Assembly (NCBI GenBank): GCA_964035575.1
Contig: OZ037917.1
Coordinates: 558,001-622,000, forward strand
Reading direction: 5' to 3'
DNA from: Rhynchopus sp. YZ270_cl-10
Taxonomy: Eukaryota; Euglenozoa; Diplonemea; Diplonemida; Diplonemidae
Length of the DNA: 64,000 bases
A model generated the notes under the pieces. That model ran no database searches, was not told where the DNA came from, and worked only from the letters and a program-made list of their open reading frames with translations. This document shows positions 53,881-62,789 of the stretch, piece by piece (position 1 is the stretch's first letter; each line of letters begins with the position of its first letter). The position numbers and the translations under genes were made by a program.

Positions 53881-56391
53881 GACGCGGTGAAAAATACACA
53901 CCGACTAACTCAGAGTGAGGCAGGAAAATGACCGGTCTCTCTTTTTTTTTTTATGAACCATTTTTGGTGCTGCTCCTTTCGTTTACTCTGTCTTGTTTTC
54001 TTTTGCCCAGGTTAAGTTTTTTTTTTTTTTTGCTACATATTCTTTTACATCAAAATATTTAGGCGGGTAGCAGTGGGGACTCCGCGGGGGATGGCGTGTT
54101 GGAGAGGAAGGATAAGAGGGAAGAAGAATGACTCTATGCACGAGTAGGCGAGTGGGTAGCATCGAATGGTAGTGCTATTTATTGGAAAGAAATGGTGTGG
54201 TCCACCCAAAAATACGAAAGATTGTAAGATGAATGCGTCTCATGCACATCTCACACACACACACATCTTAAGCCACTATCGTCATCGCGCTGCAACACGC
54301 TGGGTTTGACAATGGGATCACTCTTCCACACAAAGACGGTTAAATTAAGGAGAACAAAATAAAATCACTCCAATAACCCTGAGTATGGACCCGAGAAGTA
54401 CCACAATAGGCCACAGCATTTATCTAACCAAACACCCATCAAAAAAAGGAAAAGAAAAATCGGTTAATCAGCCAGAGAGAAAAAAAAAGGGGGGGGTGAG
54501 AGTTTTGTGCAACGCTTCCTACTCTTTAGTGATGAATGTTTCAACCTATGCAATCAAGAACTTGATGGCATAGGAGGAGGGATCAATAAAACAATGTTCC
54601 CATCTTTCTTTTTATGCGAACAATGAAAAAACAAAAACAAAGAAAAGTTTGTAAGATGAACCTAAGCCTCTCGTGCTTAGTCACCTTATCATATTCAAAC
54701 AAAATCACCACGTTACTCAAAAAACTTAAAAGCCCCCTCCATTACGGGGGGCTACTAATAGCACTACTCACCCAAATGACTAGTCTTCATCAGCAATATT
54801 AGATGAATATAAGTTACGGCTGGTAGTACCCCCTGACGAGTCCGCAAGTGGAATATAAAGAGAAAAGAGCTTTGTTTGTGTTTCAGACAAAAAAAAATGT
54901 TCTGCTTTCTTGAAAAGGGGGCTTTTATGAAAGGCCCTCTCTTCCCAAACAAAAGAGAGAGGGGTAAAAACATTTTTTTAAAAAGATGAATGTTTCTCTT
55001 CAGATCAACACATCATTTCCCGCCCCCCTCACTGCACCCCCCTCCCGCTGATCTTCTTGATAATAGTTACTCAGGAAAGATATTTTTTTAAAAAAATAAC
55101 ATAGCAATGTGCTGGATGTCCTTTTGTTTTCTTCTGCGAACGTTCAAAGAGAAGAAGAAAAAAAAAATCGAACATTTTTTTGTTAGCTTAGTTAGAAAAT
55201 AACGGACACAGGCAAAATAGAGGTAAATTATCAGAACACCTACGTTACTAATACCCATTTGCGATAATACCCACTGGGTATTACCAGAAATGAGTGATAG
55301 TAACGTGTGTGTTATAACAATTTCCCCAGACAAATAAACGTAAAGGATGAACCTCACGACACGTTACCTCTTTACAAAAAAGCAGTCTTTCCTCACAAAG
55401 ATAACCCATGTTTGGCTTGAAGAAAAAAAAAATGGTGTTGACAATCAGTTTACAGCTGGGTAGATCTGTAACCATCACGTCATCTTAGGAAACCTGGTTT
55501 TGGAAATGGGTAGAAAAAAAATCATTACAGTGGAGATTGCACAACTGAGGCAACTACACTAACAAATTATCAAAAAAAAAACCCCATTTTCGCAAAACCA
55601 AATAAAAAAAAACCCCCCCTTTACCGATTTACCCCAAATTCCTCATGAAAAATTGAAGGAAAGAGACAACAAAAAGAAAGCTTTATGAGAGTGAAACCTC
55701 ATCCGCTTTCTTTCACTGATTATTATCGGGTTGGTTTATGTGTAATCGCCATTCCATTCAGAATCTTTTCACAATCATAGTTCTCGTGAATTTACCACAA
55801 CAGCTATGAAGGTGCTACGAAATTGCGGGGTCGCGAACACCATCAGTTTTTTTTTTCCCTTTTTTTTTTTTTTTTGTTTTTTTTTAATTACAAAATCTGT
55901 TCTCTTTGGGTTGTGTTCCCTATATTTAAAACCGATGCAATCGCATATACCGCACCCACCCTCCTCCCTCCCGAACATTCTTTTTCTGTCATTGACAAAC
56001 GTGCAAATCGCCTTTATACAAACGAACACAAAAAACAAGATCAGTTGATGCTAATCTCATTTGTTTGTTTTTTTTCTTGCACAAAAAAAAATCATCAAAA
56101 AAAAAGGGGGGAGGGGGAGAAAACTGGAAAAGACTCACATCTTTCTTTGCTTTTCAAAAACACACAAAAAATGGCTCTTTTTTTTTTTTTTTTTGCATAC
56201 AAACAGCAACAGAAAACCCCACCCTCCCGCATTTTTTTTTTAAATATCCTCCTTAAGTTTCTCTTCATTTTTTTTCGTTCCATTTTTTTTTTTGTTTTTT
56301 TGTTACTTTTTTTTGGGGTCAGAATTGAAAAAAAAAATGTGGCTACTCTAAAATTTTACCACTGGGGGAGGTATTTTTGTTTCCTTGGGGT
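53881..56391. other. Unique A+T-rich DNA between the array and the TM9SF gene
   Basis: No gene is supported here; open frames are short and low-complexity. It holds many A and T homopolymers (for example 53940-53952, 55847-55875, 56174-56194), a hairpin at 54546-54573 (12 of 13 pairs), one good dispersed hairpin motif at 54640-54696 and a palindrome at 55266-55282 (AATACCCA/TGGGTATT). The 3' flank of TM9SF lies at the right end. Confidence 0.75.
54640..54696 (+). repeat. Dispersed hairpin repeat, copy 1
   Basis: This 57-bp stretch matches 60289-60345 with two mismatches. Its core, at about 54662-54680, folds as CTAAGC, loop CTCTCGT, GCTTAG. All copies in the window lie in the + orientation. 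Confidence 0.75.
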
Positions 56392-56886
56392 CTAATCGAT
56401 TTTGATCGAGGCGTAGATGATTCTCACGAAGACGTATCCTGAGAGGATGCCGACACTGCCGATGGCGATGTAGAGTGCTAGGGAGAAGAGGAACATAATC
56501 GATATGTAGATGTACGCGGACATCACAGTCATGATGTGGAGGTGCGTCTGCGCGTAGTACAGCGAATAGAAGTAGAAGTGGATACCCATCCCTCCCGGGA
56601 TGACAAAGCTCTTCCACCACCAACGGTGGTCCTCATGCACCAACAGGAAGTACACCAACACAATCGTCACCTCCACACTCACAACCAGCACTGTCAATGC
56701 CGTCAAACTGAGGAACCCAAACACATAGTACACCATGCCCTGCCACATGCTCGACAGAATGAAACGCAGCTCCAAGAACGCCGCACCGAACGGAATCAAC
56801 CCCGGAAGCAACGTCAGGAACCACGTCTCCAGGTACCAATTCTGCTGGGGGATCTTGCGGGCAACGGGGTTCACCTGAAAGGAGGG

Positions 56887-56917
<31 letters not shown>

Positions 56918-58434
56918 AAGGGGGGAGGGAGATGAGGTATACCTTAACCGGCGGGGTCAAAGTGGGGCCGCTCTTCTTGGCAAAGCTGGCCCCGAGCAGG
57001 ACAAGAGGTACCGACACACAGAGCCACAACGCAAAGATCTTAAGGGTGTTGATCGCAATCGGGGTGCTGTTGTAGGTCGGGCGCGTGCTGATGATCAGAA
57101 TCTGTAGAAAAAAAAACCTCAAATACTTCAAAAAAAAACTCACATACCTCTGAGAACAGCCACATGAAGAAGAGCACTCCTGGGAAGAAGAGGGCAGACC
57201 CGAAGACGGGGCGCCACTCATCGATGCCGAAGGACTTCATGAAGAGGGCGGAGAAGTATCCGTTCACGAGGGACATGAGGACGAAGAGGAGGAGTGCTGC
57301 AGTCGTCAATCCTCCGCGGTTGGCGGGGGAGAGGAACCCGAGGAGCGCAAAGGCAAAGATGAGCCCCGCCATGCCGATGAGCTGCACACCCGTCCCGATG
57401 AGGATGCAGAACATCCTCGGGTACGGCGGCGGGCGGAAGACATCCCCGTGGATAAGCTTCCACCCCGCCTCGTCAATGATCTCCTGCTGCTCCATGTCCT
57501 GCTCCTCATAACGCGAGATGTCCATCTTCAATGCACGAATCAGAATCATCGCCACAATCGTCGCCAAACACAAAATAATCAACGAAGAGTTCACAATACC
57601 AAGCCAATGAATCTTGTCAGACCGGTTCGAGAACGCAAGGTTCAGGTATGAGTCCCAACGGTTTGCCCACTCAACAGAGCTCTTCACCCACTTCACGCTG
57701 TACGACCAGGTGATAGACTTGGTACGCTCGGGGTTGGTGGTGACGGGGTGGTGCTTATCCTCGATCTTGAAGTTGTCATTGCATGCGGAGGGGTCTGCGT
57801 GCTCGACGGAGTGCGGGAGCACGTAAAACCCGACAATCACCCATTTACCTTCCTCCACTTGGTTTGCGTGGATCTGGAGCTCAAGATGGTTGTGGATGTA
57901 CGCAAAGGCCTCTCCGGTGCAGGTCCGGGGCACTCCAAGCGCCCAACCACGAGGGTGGTTGTCGTAGATGTGTTTGTTGGAAGGGCACTGTCCGTCCATG
58001 AGGAAGGAGCCGTTCGCAATGGTGGGCAGGTTGTCCAGCACAAAGGTTCCTCTGTAGCCGTGGTCGATGCGGGTCTCAAATTGGCGCAAATCTTTTGCGG
58101 TGACTTCACGCATCTCGTCTGTGCAGGTAACCAGCTTGCACTGTGTGTTCTGCATCATATTCGCTTCATACAACGAAGGGAGGATACGGTCACCCATAAG
58201 CACTTCACCAATCTTCTCCTCCTTCGCGTCACGCTCGATAACCTCCTTCCTCGGCCTGCAGAACTTCAGAGAATAGAAGTCGTCGTACACGACGTCCATG
58301 TGAGAGAACAAACTGTTCACCCCAATCGGCCCAACGGGCGCCCCCTCAGCGTACTTCTTCATCGGAATCGGGATGTAGTTGTACGCAGACACCACTGCTG
58401 CGTGCAGCAGCAGCACCGCCATGGCTTTACTCAT
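56392..58434 (-). CDS. TM9SF (nonaspanin/EMP70) nine-pass membrane protein, 642 aa, three exons
   Basis: Exons, in coding order: 58434-57148, 57101-56943 and 56874-56392 (stop TAG). Exon lengths are 429 codons, 53 codons, and 160 codons plus stop, so both introns are phase 0. The protein has a signal peptide (1-17), a lumenal domain to about residue 275 with the family's F-Y-S-L-x-F-C-x-P motif (53-61), TM1 about 278-300, the hallmark G-W-K-L-I-H-G-D-V-F-R-P-P (324-336), eight further membrane segments, the W-W-W segment near E-D-H-R, and the C-terminal K-I-D expected of this Golgi/endosomal family (COPI-type retrieval signal). Family members act in sorting of membrane proteins and in cell adhesion and phagocytosis in several eukaryotes. 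The start has a favourable A at -3. The gene is intact. Context gives no link to the proteases. Confidence 0.95.
56875..56942 (-). other. TM9SF intron 2 (68 bp)
   Basis: The donor GTATAC follows a Lys codon and the acceptor is TTTCAG before GTG. Without removal the frame stops shortly downstream. Joining restores the conserved N-P-x-x-R-x-I-P-x-Q-x-W-Y segment of the family. Confidence 0.92.
56883..56920. repeat. GGGTGA tandem repeat inside intron 2
   Basis: Five to six copies of GGGTGA lie on the + strand (the transcript is C-rich, CCCTCA). It fills about half of the intron and can form a G-quadruplex on the + strand. It also supplies the pyrimidine tract before the 3' splice site. Confidence 0.85.
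57102..57147 (-). other. TM9SF intron 1 (46 bp)
   Basis: The donor GTATGTGAG follows a Glu codon. The acceptor is a T-run ending CTACAG before ATTCTG. Both sides read the family sequence in phase 0. At 46 bp it is a very short spliceosomal intron. Confidence 0.92.
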
Positions 58435-58860
58435 GGTTGCCTTTTTTTTTGTAATGTCTAAAAATGAAGGGGAGATGAAGGGAAGGTGAAGTGAAGAGGG
58501 GGGATTTTAAAAAGGAGAAAATGAGTAGAGGGAAGGAGGGGATCGCGTTTTAAAAGAACCCATACTTTTGACAAACCTGAAGAGGGAGGGGGAGGGAGAG
58601 GGAGAGAAGACGAATGGAATGCACAATAATAAGAGAAAGATTGCTGAATAAAAAGGATGAAAATCTTGGGGAGAGCCTGAAAAAGAAAAAGAAAGAATAG
58701 TAGTTGTTGCAAATGGGGGTGAACAACTTTTTTTAAACTGGCCAAAAAAAAAAGATAGATTAAATACTTACGCACCCTCTCTCCCCTTAGTAGGGGACAG
58801 TTTTGTTGTTGTTGTATCGACAATGACCCCACCAAAAAAAGGTGGGTGCAAAATGCCACC
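58435..58860 (-). promoter_or_regulatory. TM9SF leader with probable 5'UTR intron
   Basis: On the minus strand a perfect GTAAGT donor begins at 58771. A long polypyrimidine tract ending CTTCAG gives an acceptor whose last base is 58577 (195-bp intron). A second acceptor, TTTTTAG, ends at 58458 (314 bp). The first choice leaves an upstream ATG at about 58564-58562 opening an 18-codon frame, and the second removes it. The region is strongly purine-rich on the + strand. Confidence 0.5.
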
Positions 58861-58931
58861 CCCGAAGGCTAGAATGTAATACTTTTTTTACCTTCAAAAA
58901 ATAAGGGTGATGCAAAAATGGAAGAAAAAAA

Positions 58932-58989
58932 GAGAAGTTGAAATATGCAAAAAACGCCTCACCGTTCAATCGGCGGACACAAGGCACTG
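58932..58989 (+). repeat. Dispersed repeat, first copy (second at 59383-59434)
   Basis: Both copies begin GAGAAGTTGAAA, continue through ACGCCTCACCGTTCA and end CACTG/TACTG, with small indels, about 80% identical. The opening words also occur in the C-A array spacer near 7909-7930, so a short part of the element is shared with the array. Confidence 0.7.
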
Positions 58990-59054
58990 AAAACAAAAAA
59001 TAATAATAATAGCTGGCACCTTGTTTCTCCCCTTCCTATTACATTACCGACCTA

Positions 59055-59153
59055 CACGGTGACCATGTGACCCAGGGTGGGCAACATGCAATTTTCTTTT
59101 GCAACGGAACATGCAAAAATCATATTACCCGGGGGGGGTACATGATCACCGTG
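59055..59153. repeat. Inverted repeat with 14-bp arms
   Basis: The arm CACGGTGACCATGT at 59055-59068 pairs with 59140-59153 at 13 of 14 positions. Further weak pairing flanks it. Confidence 0.5.
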
Positions 59154-59382
59154 GATATGTTCTTCAGACGGGGGTGCCCATGCATTTGGTCACCCCCCAA
59201 GAAGTTGACATGACAGTGCTGTTTCAGAGGGAGAGACGACGGGGCAAGGGGAGGATTCATTCAAAAAAAAAAAAAAAAAATCAGGCGCAACCTACCTGAA
59301 GGAAAGGAAACACAACAGACCACCTTGGTATATCGCAAAGGGATTTGAATTCGACTACAAAAAAAAAGAAAAATAGAACAAA

Positions 59383-59434
59383 GAGAAGTTGAAAGTGCAA
59401 ACGCCTCACCGTTCATCTGCGGACGCAGGTACTG
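59383..59434 (+). repeat. Dispersed repeat, second copy
   Basis: This is the partner of 58932-58989. It lacks 6 bp of the first copy and is followed by a G-run. Confidence 0.7.
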
Positions 59435-59604
59435 GGGGGGAAAAAAAAAGGGAAAATGGTGCTCCGGGAGGGGTCGATATTGATAGGTCGCTGACACAGG
59501 GACTCTATACACACACCCCCTGATATTGACAGGTCGCCGACAGGTCGTTGACCGACTTCCGAAAGCACCAGAAACGAGAAAAAAAAATTGGTAATAGGAA
59601 CCAT

Positions 59605-59713
59605 GGTTTGTGATTCGTCTGAGTCAGACTGTTTTTGGGGCCAGGCCGAGGATTGGACTCTTCTTGCACTCGAGTGCGAGAAGAGTCCGTCTGACTCAGA
59701 TTGACTACAAACC
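59605..59713. repeat. Nested fold-back element
   Basis: Outer arms 59605-59629 and 59689-59713 pair well, including CTGAGTCAGAC. Inside, 59655-59688 is a 34-bp palindrome centred on CTCGAG with one non-matching pair. A dispersed hairpin motif starts two bases after the right arm. Confidence 0.85.
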
Positions 59714-59714
59714 A

Positions 59715-59748
59715 AGATGAACCTAAGCCTCTCCTGCTTAATTACCTG
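59715..59748 (+). repeat. Dispersed hairpin motif, copy 2 (degenerate)
   Basis: It keeps AGATGAACCTAAGCCTCTC and the spacing, but the second arm is GCTTAA instead of GCTTAG, weakening the stem by one pair. Confidence 0.65.
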
Positions 59749-60274
59749 AAGAAAACGCTTTTGAAAAGGTTGGATATGAAATTGGTGTTGCAGATACATC
59801 TCGGAGGCACTGTTTATTGGAAAGCTAAATTCATGCACATTCTCTTCACAAAGAGAAGCAGAATACGACTATGTGGTCTCCCCCCTTTTTTGAAAGTGCA
59901 TCAAAAAAAATGCATTCTGCACCCCCCTACAAACAAAGCGGGCCTCACGGACCGTTATCTGTACAGAGGTCTAGTGAGTTATGTATTTTGTTTTTGTTTG
60001 ATAAATTGTTGGTGTAGTTTTGCTTCGGCTGCGTTGCCACAGTTTTTTTTGCGCGAATCTCTACTTTCGTTGTTGTTTTCTCTTTGCGAGCAATGCTACC
60101 ATGTCTTTCTATGGTAGGTTCATCTACGTTGTTGCCGCCGTGGGTGAGCGTTTTTTCTCTGTTGGACAAAATGAGTGTAATGTGCCGGAGAAAAGGAGGT
60201 GTTGTAAAGAGGGGACCCTTCAATTCGAACCTTATGGGGTCCACCTTGCGGGTTGAAACTACTACTACGGTGGA

Positions 60275-60435
60275 GCACAGCAGAGAATAAGAAAAGTTTA
60301 TAAGATGATCCTAAGCCTCTCGTGCTTAGTCACCTTATCATATTCGTTAATAGAATAAGACTCGGGGACCCGGGACCGGGGACCCGGTTATTCTCAGGAC
60401 CTAGACCCAGGGACCTGGCTTATTCTCTGCTGTGC
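60275..60435. repeat. 161-bp inverted-repeat element enclosing a hairpin motif
   Basis: Perfect 17-bp arms (60275-60291 and 60419-60435, GCACAGCAGAGAATAAG and its complement) bound the element. It encloses one full hairpin motif (60303-60339) and a G+C-rich run of GGGACC words (about 60363-60417). It resembles a miniature inverted-repeat transposon, but no target-site duplication is evident. Confidence 0.75.
60289..60345 (+). repeat. Dispersed hairpin repeat, copy 3
   Basis: It matches 54640-54696 over 57 bp with two mismatches and has the perfect CTAAGC/GCTTAG stem. It lies inside the inverted-repeat element 60275-60435. Confidence 0.75.
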
Positions 60436-60457
60436 GGTGGAGTGGGGGGGGGGGCCG

Positions 60458-60511
60458 GACTATCTACAGTGGGGGCTGAGTGCCTGCACTAAGCCCCCAC
60501 TGTAGATAATC
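60458..60511. repeat. 54-bp near-perfect hairpin
   Basis: The 26-bp arms pair at 24 positions across a 2-base loop, with GGGGG/CCCCC in the stem. An A-run follows on the + strand. The arm contains GCTTAGTGC-like sequence, similar to half of the dispersed hairpin motif. It could be a mobile-element relic or a structured RNA. Confidence 0.85.
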
Positions 60512-60898
60512 GAAAAAAAAAAAGGGAGGATGTTTTGTGTAGACACTGGCATTCAGGGGAGGTCGGGGGGGGTGCACCCTTAGTGCTATTTTTTTGTGAA
60601 TAAAAGAAAAAAAATGAAAAAGATGAAAAATGGCATCTTCCTTTTAAAGTGAGGACGCTAATAGAGAAAAAGAGGTAGCACCTCTGTGCGTGCATTCATG
60701 TACATTGGTCTTTACCAGTCGATATTTATATGGCGCAAAAAATTGCCCCTTTTTAAAAAAATTCGGCAGGCATAGTTACCACATGATGCATATTTAGCAC
60801 AGACGGTTCAAGGAGTAGGTGGTTACCCACAAGAAAGTGAATTTGATAACGTGCTGGAAGGCACGTGAACAAAGAAAAAAAAAAAATAAAGTTGGCAA

Positions 60899-60930
60899 AG
60901 ATGAACCTAAGCCTCTCATGCTTAGTCATC
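60899..60930 (+). repeat. Dispersed hairpin motif, copy 4
   Basis: The stem CTAAGC/GCTTAG is intact. The loop reads CTCTCAT, one base different from copies 1 and 3. It is preceded by an A-run and AAGTTGGCA rather than the AAGTTTRTA of copies 1 and 3. Confidence 0.7.
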
Positions 60931-61453
60931 TAAACACTAAAGAAAAAAATCCCGGATCGCCTTTTGCCGGGTTTCGAATTCACGCATTGTGAACAACGGG
61001 AGGGGGGGAAAGGAGAGGGGTGAACAACAGAAATACCATACGCGTGCAAGGCACGTTACCTACCAAACAGTTGGTAAGCAAAAAATAGGTGACTGGAGCC
61101 CCACAGTGGACAGTCACCCTTTTAAAAAAGGGATACAAAAGAATGAGAACAAATAGAGCGTTAACATGGGGGAGGACCTTTGAGCATATTTTGTTTTGAT
61201 AGTCTGTTGGTCTTAGCGCAACTGCCCATTTTTTTTTTTTTAGACTTGTGCGGCTGAATGGGGGGGGCGGAAAAAGGTGCGGAAAAAGTGCGAACCACCC
61301 CCCTTCAGCCACACCACAGACGCAATTAGTTTTTTTTTAAAATCATTCAAAAATTAGAGCGGCTTTTTATAGTAAATACGCTGCCTAAACGGATTACTAT
61401 ACACAAAAAAAAAAGGGGGGGAAATCACGAATAAATATAACAAAACAAAACGA

Positions 61454-61483
61454 AGACGAAAGCCTCTTATGCTCAATCACCTT
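61454..61483 (+). repeat. Dispersed hairpin motif, copy 5 (decayed)
   Basis: It keeps AAAGCCTCT, ATGCT and AATCACCTT with the usual spacing. The stem is mostly lost. Confidence 0.45.
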
Positions 61484-61693
61484 TAAAAATTCAAAAAGCG
61501 CAAACGCTCCACCCTGGAGCCTTGAAAAGCGCGGAAAAACTTATTCCAAAAAAAACAACGACAGTGGAGCATGGCTTGTATGGCAACTACACAATTTTAA
61601 CAATTCAATTCAAAAAAAAAAAATTGAAAAAAAAAATGAGTGTCGTTGAGAAAAACAAACAACAGACACGCTGTGAAAAAAAAAATAACTATT

Positions 61694-61879
61694 TATTGCA
61701 TGATGTAAAGTGCACTTTATATCACGAGGGAGCTATGGTTCCGAGTTGTAGGTTTTAGTACACGAGCGCAGCGAGTGTACTAATAAATTTTATGACCACG
61801 AGCGAAGCGAGTGGTCATAATATGCAACTCGGAACCATAGCTCCCGAGTTATATGAAGTGCGCTTTACAGAATGCAATA
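61694..61879. repeat. 186-bp inverted repeat with two internal hairpins
   Basis: Arms of 55 bp (61694-61748 and 61825-61879) are about 85% complementary and include a perfect 21-bp core. The loop holds two smaller palindromes, one with AGTACAC/GTGTACT arms and one with ATGACCAC/GTGGTCAT arms, each around a GAGCG-x-AGCGAG centre. Four stems in under 200 bp predict a cruciform or a highly structured RNA. Confidence 0.85.
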
Positions 61880-61882
61880 CGA

Positions 61883-62789
61883 TATTTTATCTCACGGGGA
61901 TATAAACGAGCGCTTGATTTTGCGATTTTTGCTGTAAAAAAGTGACGTAAAGTAGGCTTCGTCACGTATTTTTGGCTTGGGATAGGCGGGAGAGTGACAT
62001 AAAGCTTATTCATATGGGTGTAGGGAGAAGGAGAGGTTGTGTTGGTGATGCAAGACGGGTAGGAGTTTCATGTTTGACGCTGACAATCCCACTTTGAAGG
62101 CTACCCATTCTCCCACTTGCCAAAGTAGGCGCCTCTCGATGCTGATCTCTTGAGTAAAGGGGGGCCCCGAATAAGTTAATACCCCCAAATAATAGCTATT
62201 TTCCCAAATAACTTTTTATACTGCGTATACTGCGTATACTGTGTATACTGTGTATACTGTGTATACTGTGTATACTGTGTATACTGTGTATACTGTGTAT
62301 ACTGTGTATACTGTGTATACTGTGTATACTGTGTATACTGTGTATACTGTGTATACTGTGTATACTGTGTATACTGTGTATACTGTGTATACTGTGTATA
62401 CTGTGTATACTGTGTATACTGTGTATACTGTGTATACTGTGTATACTGTGTATACTGTGTATACTGTGTATACTGTGTATACTGTGTATACTGTGTATAC
62501 TGTGTATACTGTGTATACTGTGTATACTGTGTATACTGTGTATACTGTGTATACTGTGTATACTGTGTATACTGTGTATACTGTGGAAATTTGTTGTTGT
62601 GTTGAGTTTTTGTAGTGTGGACACCTGCGTGATGATAAAGTATATTATGTCATGACATAAAGCTTTATGTCACGATCCCAGCTATCCCAAGCCAAAAATA
62701 CGTGACGTAAAGCCTACTTTACGTCACGCTTTTTTACAGCTAAAATCGCAAAAATCAAGGGCGAGTTTATATCACTAGTGAGATAAAAT
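61883..62789. mobile_element. 907-bp inverted-repeat (MITE/fold-back-like) element
   Basis: Arms 61883-62005 and 62660-62789 are inverted copies of about 85-90% identity. They share GTGACGTAAAG words, a TTTTTGGCTTGGGATAG block and GTGACATAAAGC. The right arm contains the palindrome 62702-62727. The interior has no transposase gene, so it is at most non-autonomous. No clear target-site duplication flanks it. The adjoining inverted repeat at 61694-61879 may be part of the same composite. Confidence 0.65.
62217..62585. repeat. 9-bp satellite TATACTGTG, 41 copies
   Basis: It is exactly 369 bp. The first two units read TATACTGCG and all the rest are TATACTGTG. The unit is a multiple of three, so it is open in several frames on both strands without being coding. 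It sits inside the inverted-repeat element 61883-62789. Confidence 0.97.

Larger units (their letters stand above)
58861..60274. other. Gene-free region right of TM9SF, rich in inverted repeats
   Basis: I see no supported gene. Contents given separately: a ~55-bp direct repeat pair, two inverted repeats and one hairpin motif. A shorter direct repeat (GATATTGA-Y-AGGTCG) occurs at 59476-59490 and 59522-59536. Confidence 0.65.
60512..61693. other. Gene-free A+T-rich stretch with two hairpin motifs
   Basis: I see no supported gene; the longest open frames are low-complexity. Hairpin motifs lie at 60899-60930 and, decayed, at 61454-61483. A small CCCGG/CCGGG inverted repeat lies near 60952-60972 and a GGTGAC/GTCACC hairpin near 61088-61118. 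Homopolymer A, T and G runs are frequent. Confidence 0.65.

Noticed and set aside
55806-56395. Open frames over T-rich DNA left of TM9SF
   Set aside because: The predicted peptides are Phe/Lys runs from homopolymers. This is low-complexity spacer and TM9SF 3' flank.
60941-60990. Possible tRNA-like B box (GGTTTCGAATTC) near 60969
   Set aside because: No matching A box, acceptor stem or anticodon arm could be found around it. No tRNA or rRNA gene is supported anywhere in the window.
62196-62624. Open frames over the 9-bp satellite (His-Ser-Ile repeats on minus, Val-Tyr-Thr repeats on plus)
   Set aside because: A stop-free 9-bp unit is open in several frames automatically. There are no flanking coding features.
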